A stretch of 64,000 bases of DNA, taken from Proteus vulgaris. Lineage in GTDB: Bacteria; Pseudomonadota; Gammaproteobacteria; Enterobacterales; Enterobacteriaceae. Of the stretch, positions 57,201-63,728 are shown piece by piece; position 1 is the stretch's first letter; every line of letters starts with the position of its first letter. The notes under the pieces are model-generated. The model searched no databases, was not told where the DNA came from, and was given only the letters and a program-made list of their open reading frames with translations. Where the stretch lies: positions 121,592 through 185,591 of the forward strand of contig NZ_CP137921.1 of NCBI RefSeq assembly GCF_033708015.1, in the 5' to 3' direction. The position numbers and the translations under genes are program-made.

Positions 57201-57824
57201 ACACCTGAACAACGCGACCAATTCATCGCGGCCACTCAACGCGGCGACCAGGCCGTGCAAGAGGAGTTTGGCTGGGCCGGTGATGCGATGGTCGGTATGG
57301 CTAAACTTGGCCGCAACGTCATGGGAGCTGCTGCAAGCGGCTATGATGCAGCGAAGGAGTGGTTAACTGGTAAATCTGATCTATCGGAAGCCGCTAAAGG
57401 GATGAGCATTGAGGAACGCGGCGCGTTCTATGCAGCAGCGCTATCCTCTGCCGCAGAAGCTGGTGGTGGAGCCGCGCAGCAGTTTATGAACCAGTACGGT
57501 GATGAGTTCAAAGAAACGATGCAGTCTATCGCTCAAAGCCGTTATGGGCTGACTGAATCCCAAGCCGCTGTTTATGCCGAATCGTTTGACACAAACGAAG
57601 GTCGCATGAACCAGGCTGTTCAGAATCTGAAAATGGAGTATGCAGAACGTAACCCGGATGGCTCACCGATGATGCAAGGAGGTCAGCCTGTTCTTTCTCA
57701 GCAAAACGAAGAGTTTACGGACAAGCTGGTAAACGTATTGCAGAACTCGACGGAAGCTGGAGACCGTTCAGGTAGCTATTTGACTGCCGTCAGGGGGTAC
57801 AACATAGCAAATCAAAGGTTCTAA
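54210..57824 (+). CDS. traG: Conjugative transfer protein TraG
   Basis: 1204 residues. Membrane segments are visible near 10-60 (ISMITGTGDF to IQSVFQG), near 342-395 (FEGFIYAITPIIAFIIVMGSFGLQL onward) and near 425-455. The rest is a long polar periplasmic region with helical repeats and phage-like Gln/Ser-rich stretches. In F-like systems the N-terminal part serves pilus assembly and the C-terminal part mating-pair stabilisation and exclusion specificity. In IncC, TraG recognises the recipient's exclusion protein. Confidence 0.94.
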   Translation: MGSFSIHSIGDSAFLEQILIAVSMITGTGDFEKMVSIGLLLGVLMICIQSVFQGAKQINLQQVLVGWILYACFFGPTTTVTIEDAYTGQVRVVANVPIGVGFAGGVISNVGYTITNLFETGYGVIVPNVTESHFSETLKLLNDVRRRAYDTGVFTALNSANGGGYVDVRRSWNNYIRECTLTKVDLNLMSLDELMNRSTDSALRFNSQLYGTRLYLSTANPDGADYTCTDGWVAISTATANLSSPVVVDALNSLLGIDTSTGDNALTKLTDSLQAMGATTTSSIDYLKAAVLEPLYYEAAAGRYQDLQDYGSALMVNQAIQQRNTQWAAEQSMFMTVVRPMLTFFEGFIYAITPIIAFIIVMGSFGLQLAGKYVQTILWIQLWMPVLSIINLFVHTAASNEMSSLSAGGLNSMYALSSTGDVLQHWIATGGMLAAATPVISLFIVTGSTYAFTSLASRISGSDHVDEKMQTPDLLKQGPVMQSQPAYNHNQFSGAIANGAESMISTFSLGSTLASGVSSAQALQSQKSEAFQSTLGRGFSDGVSQDQAYSRLSNVGRNVSSQNTAQSQLINQQAKNFMDKFQVDDSHSDAVKGAFAMQAMGTLDVDEAASMLMPMVGKARAAMKAAAGVKSNSTALVPAGGNGESGGGSDVLDIKAQAKGATESSTQDSSSWSASDVSQFMKGVSYSQTDSQALTNQLAQGFSRSGSESFKQTWGDSLSQNLSKSASELVSASDTFTTMSQLQNQMGSMTNTDFKTLGGAVAQTPAAMNQLNDYFRNAAPQSVKDEAASLQQRYQAYGMSPQVAQAAARMTAMTNSKNYEQGKELGGYQAALQAINTASGRNGAFSGDAYGNNGIEGPNVQGLPGQVQGAVGSGPNIPTGFRENVAGMAGTNPASEAGQLPTNSPLVQNEHAAGTSALHNQAQQTERNVSAPELKKAQDNLMNSLPEMSWSASAWGAWDNSSDWMGRRAEQAGGALIAGGQAGADAFSRAMDQMRTMTPEQRDQFIAATQRGDQAVQEEFGWAGDAMVGMAKLGRNVMGAAASGYDAAKEWLTGKSDLSEAAKGMSIEERGAFYAAALSSAAEAGGGAAQQFMNQYGDEFKETMQSIAQSRYGLTESQAAVYAESFDTNEGRMNQAVQNLKMEYAERNPDGSPMMQGGQPVLSQQNEEFTDKLVNVLQNSTEAGDRSGSYLTAVRGYNIANQRF

Positions 57825-57838
57825 AAGACCAACCAAAT

Positions 57839-57866
57839 AATAAGGGGGCCAGCAGGCCCCCTTATT
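57839..57866. terminator. Bidirectional terminator between traG and the exclusion gene
   Basis: AATAAGGGGGCC and GGCCCCCTTATT pair perfectly around AGCA. It includes the stop codon of the minus-strand gene and serves both converging genes. Confidence 0.9.
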
Positions 57867-58224
57867 CGTCTCCAGCTCCAATATGGAAGCGCTGGTCAAA
57901 ATCATAGGAATCTTGAAACCCACCAGTTTGTTTTTTTCTGCGCCGGGTAGGTGGTGCCTCTTTATATGCTGACCGCGCAACGCGGATAAAGCACGTTAGT
58001 CCAAACAGAGCCCCGACAACCAAAGCAACTTGCCACTGGAAGTAAGCGATCCCTCCCCAAAAGATAACAGCAGCCCAAAGGCTTTTGTGAACCAGAAATA
58101 GGAAACGAGCACCCCAAACGCCGAAGGGAGCCAGCGCCACACCAAGTCCCCAAGGTGTGTCAGCCATCATGGCTATTCCCAGAAGCACCATTCCCAGCAG
58201 AAGAATATTGACCACATGTTTCAT
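57862..58224 (-). CDS. eexC: Probable entry-exclusion membrane protein
   Basis: 120 residues with three to four membrane segments (ILLLGMVLLGIAMMA, ALAPFGVWGARFLFLV, AAVIFWGGIAYFQWQVALVVGALFG) and a charged cytoplasmic tail (KEAPPTRRRKKQTGGFQD). GGGGG before ATG 58224. Position downstream of traG and size match the IncC EexC inner-membrane exclusion protein as I recall it. The name is an inference from position and membrane pattern. Confidence 0.7.
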   Translation of the reverse strand: MKHVVNILLLGMVLLGIAMMADTPWGLGVALAPFGVWGARFLFLVHKSLWAAVIFWGGIAYFQWQVALVVGALFGLTCFIRVARSAYKEAPPTRRRKKQTGGFQDSYDFDQRFHIGAGDE

Positions 58225-58346
58225 ATCAACCCCCTTACTCTTTACCTCCAGTTTACCACGGCATCAAAAAATGCAACTGTGAAAGTTTGACTATTTTTTG
58301 CTAAACAACCATTCCATTGGCAACTTCTTCGATTAGAATTTGCCCT

Positions 58347-58370
58347 CAAACTTTCACATGTGAAAGTTTG
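58347..58370. promoter_or_regulatory. 24-bp perfect palindrome
   Basis: Centred between 58358 and 58359, arms CAAACTTTCACA and its complement. Same core as the sites at 45515 and 51623. It is the longest of the family. Confidence 0.65.
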
Positions 58371-58751
58371 CCCTTACGGAACAAGGCGTTTATTGACAAA
58401 GCATTACATAGTTGAACATGTCAAACAAATCGCATACACTATGGAATAGGCCATTGCTAACGCTTTGGTCCCCATCTGCAACACCGCAGAGTTCTCTTTC
58501 TCAAATATCTCTTTCTGTAAACACCATCATCCTTGTGTGGTCGGGATGCGCCTTTGCCTTCCCTGCCCTCCTCAGCTCCTGCTGTATTCGCAATTTCAGC
58601 CCTCGCTGTATCCCTAAAATCACTTATACCTAAACGCTATTTAATATCACAAAATACCGCACTCCCCGTGCGCTATTTCCGCCATTCTTTTGGCGCACTT
58701 TCCATTACTATCGCAAAAATATCCGTATCCCATTGATTACTAAAAGTATTG

Positions 58752-58778
58752 TAACTTTGTTCCGTCGGTACAAAGTTA
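58752..58778. promoter_or_regulatory. Inverted repeat upstream of acr1
   Basis: TAACTTTGT (58752-58760) and ACAAAGTTA (58770-58778), 9-bp arms with a 9-bp spacer. It lies about 30 bp before the TTGACA-type promoter and could be bound by Acr1 or another regulator. Confidence 0.5.
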
Positions 58779-58939
58779 AGTGTATGTTTTTAAAGGTTTT
58801 TTATTGTTGACAGCATCATTATTTGGGCTTGTAAAGGCGCAAAATGTGTCAGTTTGTGACAATAGAAGAACTCTAAAAGCGTTCATCGAATAACGCACTT
58901 TTTGTATGGCTAACAACGCAGTTTAAAGGGTGGCAAACA

Positions 58940-59212
58940 ATGGATAAATGCCAATTGATAGACATCCCAAGCGACCCAGAGAAGAAACGTGAGTGGATCA
59001 AGTACAAACTCAAGATCCAGGGGCTTTCTCTGGCCGCATTGGGCAGAAAACACAAAACATCTCGGCAGGTGGTGTCTACGGCACTCTATAAGCCCAGTCC
59101 ACGCTGGGAACATGAGATAGCTACAGCTTTGGGTGTGAAGCCGTCTGAGATTTGGCCGGAGCGGTACGACGAAGAACACGAAATACCCCTCAGACATAAG
59201 GAGGCAAGCTGA
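58940..59212 (+). CDS. acr1: Ner-like repressor Acr1
   Basis: 90 residues. Ner/SfsB-type helix-turn-helix: KLKIQGLSLAALGRKHKTSRQVVSTALYKPSPRWEHEIATALGVKPSEIWPERY (about 22-75). In IncC plasmids Acr1 represses the operon that includes acaDC and so keeps transfer genes low. Its stop overlaps the next start by one base. Confidence 0.9.
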   Translation: MDKCQLIDIPSDPEKKREWIKYKLKIQGLSLAALGRKHKTSRQVVSTALYKPSPRWEHEIATALGVKPSEIWPERYDEEHEIPLRHKEAS

Positions 59213-59745
59213 TGAAGAACAAAGCCAAGGCGCTAGTTCTGTCTGCGGCTCTCCTTTCATCAACAGCGAATGCTATTGACCTGAGCGGAACCATCTTCGA
59301 CAAAGCAGCGAAAGCATATAACCTCGACCCTCTTCTAGTGTATTCGGTCGCATTGGCCGAATCTGCATCAGGGAGAGGTAATGGCTCTATAAGTCCTTGG
59401 CCTTGGACGCTTCGCGTTCCTGGGCTTCCTTTCTATGCTAAGTCGGAAGATCAGGCAAAGGCTAAGCTCGCTGAGTTTCAGCAGCAGTACGGTCGTGCCA
59501 TTGATGTCGGGTTTATGCAAGTGAGCATCCGGTGGAATGGTCATAGAGTTTCTTCTCCAGCAGATCTTCTCGACCCAGAGACCAACGTCATGGTTGGGGC
59601 AGAGGTGCTATCAGAAGCCATTCAGTCATCTCCAAATGACTTGGAGCTTGGCGTTGGCCGCTATCACGCCTGGGAAGACGAAATCCGAGCCAGAAACTAT
59701 GGTAGCCGAGTCTTGGCTATCTATCGCAACCTTCGTGATTTGTGA
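59212..59745 (+). CDS. slt: Lytic transglycosylase-like protein
   Basis: 177 residues. Signal peptide (MKNKAKALVLSAALLSSTANA). SLT-type domain: LLVYSVALAESASGRG with the catalytic Glu (about 48), DVGFMQVSIRWN and GVGRYHAWED. It opens peptidoglycan for the transfer apparatus. Placed inside the acr1-acaDC operon. Confidence 0.9.
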   Translation: MKNKAKALVLSAALLSSTANAIDLSGTIFDKAAKAYNLDPLLVYSVALAESASGRGNGSISPWPWTLRVPGLPFYAKSEDQAKAKLAEFQQQYGRAIDVGFMQVSIRWNGHRVSSPADLLDPETNVMVGAEVLSEAIQSSPNDLELGVGRYHAWEDEIRARNYGSRVLAIYRNLRDL

Positions 59746-59755
59746 GGGGGGCGGA

Positions 59756-60364
59756 ATGTTGGAACTGGATATTATTGGTGCGTGGGATGCAAGAGCCGTC
59801 AACCTCGATCAAGAAGAAGCTGATAGAAACGTCTACGAGTTCGATCTGACATTGTGGAACCTGCTATCCACTCTGGCAAAAGAACGTCCAGATGATGCGG
59901 CCTCACAATTTTCTTTGGGCATGGACACCGTTCAAAAGCTGTCACTGGCAACACCTTCCCAATTGGAAGCTCTGGCCTCTGGCGTGTTGATCTCTTTCAA
60001 ACTCGAAACAGCAGAGCAGAACATCATCACGCGACTCTCTGGCGACTACGACCCTGTAGTTTTTATCAACCATAGTGTTGATGAATTTGATGCTGCCTAC
60101 TGGTTGCTATTTAACCGCGTCGCATCGAGAGACCCGGAGATGGCAAAGGAAGTTTTCGGGGTTTCGAGAGAGCTTGCGGAGCTGGTGGCTAAGGCAACAG
60201 ACAGCCAGTTGCGCCACATGTCTGGAACAACGGTTACGCATTTTACGCTTCGTTTTGCTCCGAGCATCATTGAAGAAATTCTCGATGACAGCCGGGAAGA
60301 GTTAACACACCCGGTATTGAAAAAACTGCAACAGTCTCTACAGGGACGTGGGAGGTGGAGATGA
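59756..60364 (+). CDS. acaD: FlhD-like transfer activator subunit AcaD
   Basis: 202 residues from ATG 59756 (GAGGGGGGCGG upstream). The middle region (about 25-110) resembles FlhD (AAYWLLFNRVASRDPEMAKEVFGVS, LVAKATDSQLRHMSGT). With AcaC it forms the activator of IncC transfer genes and of mobilised genomic islands. Overlaps acaC by 4 nt (ATGA). Confidence 0.88.
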   Translation: MLELDIIGAWDARAVNLDQEEADRNVYEFDLTLWNLLSTLAKERPDDAASQFSLGMDTVQKLSLATPSQLEALASGVLISFKLETAEQNIITRLSGDYDPVVFINHSVDEFDAAYWLLFNRVASRDPEMAKEVFGVSRELAELVAKATDSQLRHMSGTTVTHFTLRFAPSIIEEILDDSREELTHPVLKKLQQSLQGRGRWR

Positions 60365-60912
60365 ACATTGGCAACTCTGGTACATTGGGTCGCTGGGTTA
60401 CAGCTCGACACATGGCCCTTGCTGGGTACATCACAAAAATCATCATGATCGAGACTGGTCTGACCTACAAACAGGTCAGACGGCTTTACCAGGATCTGGA
60501 GAGGGACGGATATACTCTGGAACGAAAATCCAGAACTTTCCGGGGTGGTGCGACACTGATTCATAGTCACACATCCAAGATACAGGCCTCTCTTCTAATG
60601 CAGCTCTACTTCAACATTGGTGGAGAAGCCGTGTTGCGGTCTGTGAACATCAAAGCCTTGAACAAGGCATTTAGAATGTATCACGCAATCCGCAAAGAAG
60701 TGCCCGGAATGAAAGGTGCTCGGTGGGCTCCGTTTGATATTACTGATGCCTGGTGTCTTGCTTCGGAGCTGAGAAGTGGGGACGCAATGCTGGAGGTGTG
60801 CGACAACTGCAAGTGTACGTACTTCACCTCTGTTAATCAAAGAACCTGCGTTGAATGTCCGTTCTGCAAAGAACAAGGAAGGCATGGTGGTGGGGAGAAA
60901 GAGTGTGCTTGA
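60361..60912 (+). CDS. acaC: FlhC-like transfer activator subunit AcaC
   Basis: 183 residues from ATG 60361. FlhC-type features: helix-turn-helix-like region (IIMIETGLTYKQVRRLYQDLERDG, about 23-46) and a C-terminal four-cysteine zinc site CDNCKCTYF and CVECPFC (about 148-176). With AcaD it activates transfer promoters; known to be essential for IncC conjugation. Confidence 0.9.
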   Translation: MNIGNSGTLGRWVTARHMALAGYITKIIMIETGLTYKQVRRLYQDLERDGYTLERKSRTFRGGATLIHSHTSKIQASLLMQLYFNIGGEAVLRSVNIKALNKAFRMYHAIRKEVPGMKGARWAPFDITDAWCLASELRSGDAMLEVCDNCKCTYFTSVNQRTCVECPFCKEQGRHGGGEKECA

Positions 60913-60971
60913 GTAGACTATGACATTTCGGACCAGAAGATGAGCGCCCAAACTTTGCGGCGCTCATTTTT

Positions 60972-61391
60972 TTACTTCTTCTGTGGGATACGGTAGCGCT
61001 CCAGCTCGACAGCTCCCAACCCCTTGAAAGCATCCGGGCGACGTCCTTGCCCACTCCACGAAACTCCGTCTTTTGAATATTTAGCATTATCAGGTTCTGA
61101 TCTGCTCGTGAACATTTCGTTGAGCAAGCCGATGTCCACACCGCAGGATTCCATGTCGCTCATTATTCGCTCAGCCTGAGCTCGCTTTTCTTTTTCTTCT
61201 TCTTCTCGCTTTTTGTACTCTTCCTCCAGTTCATTGAGAACGCCCTTCATTCTGTCAATGATCTCCCGAACTTCATCTAACGGGAGTCCTCGCAACAGGG
61301 TGCGAATGCGGCTTTTACGCTTTAACTCTGCGATTATTAACTCTCTACGTTCAGCCGCTGATAGCGTAGAGAACTCCTCGTGGTCTTTCAT
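60972..61391 (-). CDS. acr2: H-NS-like protein Acr2
   Basis: 139 residues. N-terminal helical dimerisation part rich in Glu/Lys (about 40-75) and the H-NS DNA-binding loop VSWSGQGRRPDAF (about 110-122). Converges with acaC. In IncC plasmids it is one of the negative regulators of the acaDC operon. Confidence 0.88.
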   Translation of the reverse strand: MKDHEEFSTLSAAERRELIIAELKRKSRIRTLLRGLPLDEVREIIDRMKGVLNELEEEYKKREEEEKEKRAQAERIMSDMESCGVDIGLLNEMFTSRSEPDNAKYSKDGVSWSGQGRRPDAFKGLGAVELERYRIPQKK

Positions 61392-61392
61392 G

Positions 61393-61686
61393 TCATACGG
61401 AGCCCATCAGTTTTCCTTTAAGTGAATCACGTTGAGAGTTCAGTTTTGCGTCAGTCTGCACTGGCGAATTTTGATGCTGTGCAGGTTGACTCTCTGAACT
61501 CTGTTGCTCAAAAGACCCAATGTTGCCAGAAAATCGAAGAGAATAAAGACCCAATAGAGCAAGGGCGCGGAGCCGATCACTACGCGCCTTATGCTGCATC
61601 TGGGACAGTTCACGATAGAGCTCCGGAAAGGCTTGCTCCGATATGTTCAGATTAGATATTTTTCCATCCCATTTGCTACCAGCCAC
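61393..61686 (-). CDS. Small protein downstream of parM (candidate ParR)
   Basis: 97 residues. The N-terminal half is basic and helical (LYRELSQMQHKARSDRLRALALLGLYSLR), the C-terminal half polar and Gln/Ser-rich. It is 16 nt downstream of parM, and one base separates it from acr2. Position makes it the likely ParR adaptor that binds the repeats at 62699, but the ribbon-helix-helix fold is not obvious to me. Confidence 0.55.
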   Translation of the reverse strand: MAGSKWDGKISNLNISEQAFPELYRELSQMQHKARSDRLRALALLGLYSLRFSGNIGSFEQQSSESQPAQHQNSPVQTDAKLNSQRDSLKGKLMGSV

Positions 61687-61702
61687 AACGACCTCCTATC
61701 TA

Positions 61703-62686
61703 TCAGCCGCAGAACCAGAAGCCCCTGGCATTGGATGCCACGGATTCGTTGGGCAGTACGATCCTGCTCTTAGGGAAAAGCTCCTTGGCCGCATCTTGGT
61801 AAGCCTCGGCACCGCCGCCAGCCAGCAGAACTACGTCAGCATCCATCCCGTCCTCACGCATTGACTTCCGCATAGGGATCAAGGCGTTTTGAGCGACTTT
61901 GGTTGAGGCTTTCTTGAAGTAGTCTTTGATCGATACCTTTTCACCGTAGAGGAAGATTTCGGCCTTACCGGCACGAATAGCTTTCTCGATCTTTTCGATG
62001 CCAGGGGCACCGCCGTGGTCTTCCTGAATTAGCCGGTCCGTTTCCTGTAGCAACACCGACATCGCCTTGAGGCTGGTGCCAGATGAGTGATAGCGGACCT
62101 CTCCCTCTTCAAGAGCTACCCAGTCTACAGAAAAGAACCCAGGGTCAATTACAACGGTTTTTCCTCCCTGGATAATCTCCAGGAGGTCTTCATCTTTGGT
62201 TGAACTTACAACATCCATGTAAGCACCGGCAGGTTGAGGTACAACCACGACAGACTTAACCGCTACCGATCGTTTTGGCGTGATCTGGTGTTCACCCTCA
62301 AGCCGAGATTTCAACGCCTCTCTGCGCTCTACGTCCATGTACTGACTAACAGGCAGGCCAGTCACCAGCACATCGATCTCCTTCTGCTCGGACATCAGGA
62401 GTGCAGCGTAGAAAAGAGCCTTGTATGGATTGGTCGAAGGATAGTCGCCGTGAAGCTCACGCTCCCATCCTTGCAATCGGTCAGGCTCGACGCCTGCAAC
62501 CCATTTCTCTCCATCAATCACAACCTGAATGCAGGTCCCTGCACCGCCAGTTAACTGTTGTGGCATCAGTTCCAATGGACCTGCCCCCACCGGCATGACG
62601 ACTGTGCGAGCTTCCTCACCTTTATACCCCATTGCCATTTTCAGGTTGGAGTAACCAATATCCAAACCCAGAACAAATTGACTCAT
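61703..62686 (-). CDS. parM: ParM-like actin ATPase (plasmid partition)
   Basis: 327 residues from the ATG at 62686, with GGAGG 6 nt before. Actin-fold motifs: phosphate-1 GLDIGYSNLKMAMG (about 6-19), VVIDPGFFSVDWV (phosphate 2, about 165-177) and LLAGGGAEAY (adenosine, about 290-299). ParM filaments push plasmid copies apart. Begins about 12 nt from tandem 11-bp repeats. Confidence 0.9.
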   Translation of the reverse strand: MSQFVLGLDIGYSNLKMAMGYKGEEARTVVMPVGAGPLELMPQQLTGGAGTCIQVVIDGEKWVAGVEPDRLQGWERELHGDYPSTNPYKALFYAALLMSEQKEIDVLVTGLPVSQYMDVERREALKSRLEGEHQITPKRSVAVKSVVVVPQPAGAYMDVVSSTKDEDLLEIIQGGKTVVIDPGFFSVDWVALEEGEVRYHSSGTSLKAMSVLLQETDRLIQEDHGGAPGIEKIEKAIRAGKAEIFLYGEKVSIKDYFKKASTKVAQNALIPMRKSMREDGMDADVVLLAGGGAEAYQDAAKELFPKSRIVLPNESVASNARGFWFCG

Positions 62687-62698
62687 GAAATCCTCCAA

Positions 62699-62731
62699 AG
62701 ATTGCTTTTAGATTGCTTTTCGATTGCTTGC
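62699..62731. repeat. Tandem 11-bp repeats before parM (candidate parC centromere)
   Basis: AGATTGCTTTT, AGATTGCTTTT and CGATTGCTTGC are adjacent. Two further diverged units, AGGTTGCTTTT and CGGTGGCTTTT, are at 62803-62824. Tandem repeats of 10-11 bp upstream of parM are the known ParR-binding centromere of type II partition systems. Confidence 0.75.
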
Positions 62732-62784
62732 CGCGTGTTGGATAGAGAATAAGGCTAAAAGCGGGGACAGATGGCCTGTGTAAT

Positions 62785-62799
62785 TGCCCAAAAGGGGCA
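62785..62799 (+). promoter_or_regulatory. CCC-N5-GGG motif between parM and mobI
   Basis: TGCCC-AAAAG-GGGCA, arms perfect. Same form as motifs before rhs and traF. Could activate either parM or transcription toward mobI. Confidence 0.5.
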
Positions 62800-62939
62800 T
62801 ATAGGTTGCTTTTCGGTGGCTTTTTGATCGTTGAGTAAGGGAACCTATGGGAACGCTGCACGGATAGGCTCAGATAAACAGACCTTACCCTCGCATCGAG
62901 AACCGCTTGCCCTCCAGCATCGAGAGACGGTGGTAAAGA

Positions 62940-63180
62940 GGCATTTGGAATCTTTGATGCCATATCCAATATATCTGGAATCTTTAAATATAGATTCATA
63001 TGTAAAGAGGCTGTTAAAGAATAAGAGCATCAAGATTCCAGATAGATAGAGGGAAATTTGACAAATTCCAAAGATGGGTTAGCCTAGTGACAGAACTAGA
63101 TTCCAGTATTGGAATAATCAGCTTTAAATTCCAGATAGATAGTTATGTGGATAGGAATTGGATAGGAATTGGGAGGGTAT
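62940..63180. other. oriT: Probable origin of transfer (oriT) region
   Basis: An AT-rich, repeat-dense stretch just upstream of mobI. TGGAATCTTTGATGC (62946-62960) is inverted at 63027-63040 (GCATCAAGATTCCA); TGGAATCTTT recurs at 62976; TTCCAGATAGATAG occurs at 63035 and 63129; ATTCCAGTATTGGAAT (63100-63115) is a dyad; GGATAGGAATT is tandem at 63149-63170. The published IncC oriT lies upstream of mobI. The nick site cannot be placed from sequence alone. Confidence 0.65.
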
Positions 63181-63184
63181 TGAG

Positions 63185-63724
63185 GTGAGTCTACCAACAG
63201 AGCGATGGCTAGATCTGCTAGATCCGAAGCTCGAAGAAGAACGATCCGAGATAACAGAGGATCTGCTAGAGGCAGAGGGACGAGAGTTTGTTGCAGAGGT
63301 ACGGAGCAAACTGGATCACGCCTTAGCGGTTCTTGCTGTCGAGGCGCAGCAGGAAGCGGACATGTACTGGAACGCGCACAAATCAGCGCGTGAAGAAGCG
63401 TCAGAGGACGAACAAGGGCGTGTCGGTACACGGGTTCGCATTCTAGGCGTATCACTCGTTGCAGAGTGGTATCGCAACAGATTTGTCGAACAAGTTCCCG
63501 GACAAAAGAAAAGGGTTCTATCGACACATATCAAGAAGGGTCGCGGTCATGCCTACAGCATGTCGCACTTCAAGAAAGAGCCTGTCTGGGCACAAGAGTT
63601 GATCCAGCAAGTTGAAACCAGGTATGCCGTGTTAAGACAACGCGCCACTGCCTTAGCAAAAATTCGCCGGGCGCTAAACGAGTACGAGCGCCAGCTAAAC
63701 AAGACACATAGCGACGAGGTGTGA
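63185..63724 (+). CDS. mobI: Transfer auxiliary protein MobI
   Basis: 179 residues from GTG 63185, chosen for GGAGG at 63172-63176; a TTG at 63158 would add 9 residues within the tandem repeat. Mostly helical and strongly charged, with a basic middle (VPGQKKRVLSTHIKKGRGHAYSM). MobI is essential for IncC transfer initiation and acts near oriT with the relaxase. Identification by recalled sequence and context. Confidence 0.82.
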   Translation: MSLPTERWLDLLDPKLEEERSEITEDLLEAEGREFVAEVRSKLDHALAVLAVEAQQEADMYWNAHKSAREEASEDEQGRVGTRVRILGVSLVAEWYRNRFVEQVPGQKKRVLSTHIKKGRGHAYSMSHFKKEPVWAQELIQQVETRYAVLRQRATALAKIRRALNEYERQLNKTHSDEV

Positions 63725-63728
63725 CAAC

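Larger units (their letters stand above)
58225..58939. promoter_or_regulatory. Regulatory region between eexC and acr1
   Basis: About 715 bp with no gene I can support; a 73-residue frame at 58412-58633 has no ribosome binding site. It holds the 24-bp palindrome (58347-58370), a half site of it at 58275-58290, the inverted repeat at 58752-58778 and a promoter-like TTGACA (58807-58812) with TGTAAA (58830-58835). It is the likely control region for the acr1-acaDC operon. Confidence 0.65.

Noticed and set aside
58412..58633. A 73-codon frame in the acr1 upstream region
   Set aside because: No ribosome binding site, Ser-rich low-complexity translation, and it overlaps what looks like control DNA.
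58749..58756. TTGTAACT as a definite Ter site
   Set aside because: Only the eight-base core fits; two bases expected upstream are missing and it overlaps another inverted repeat, so it is kept only as a candidate.
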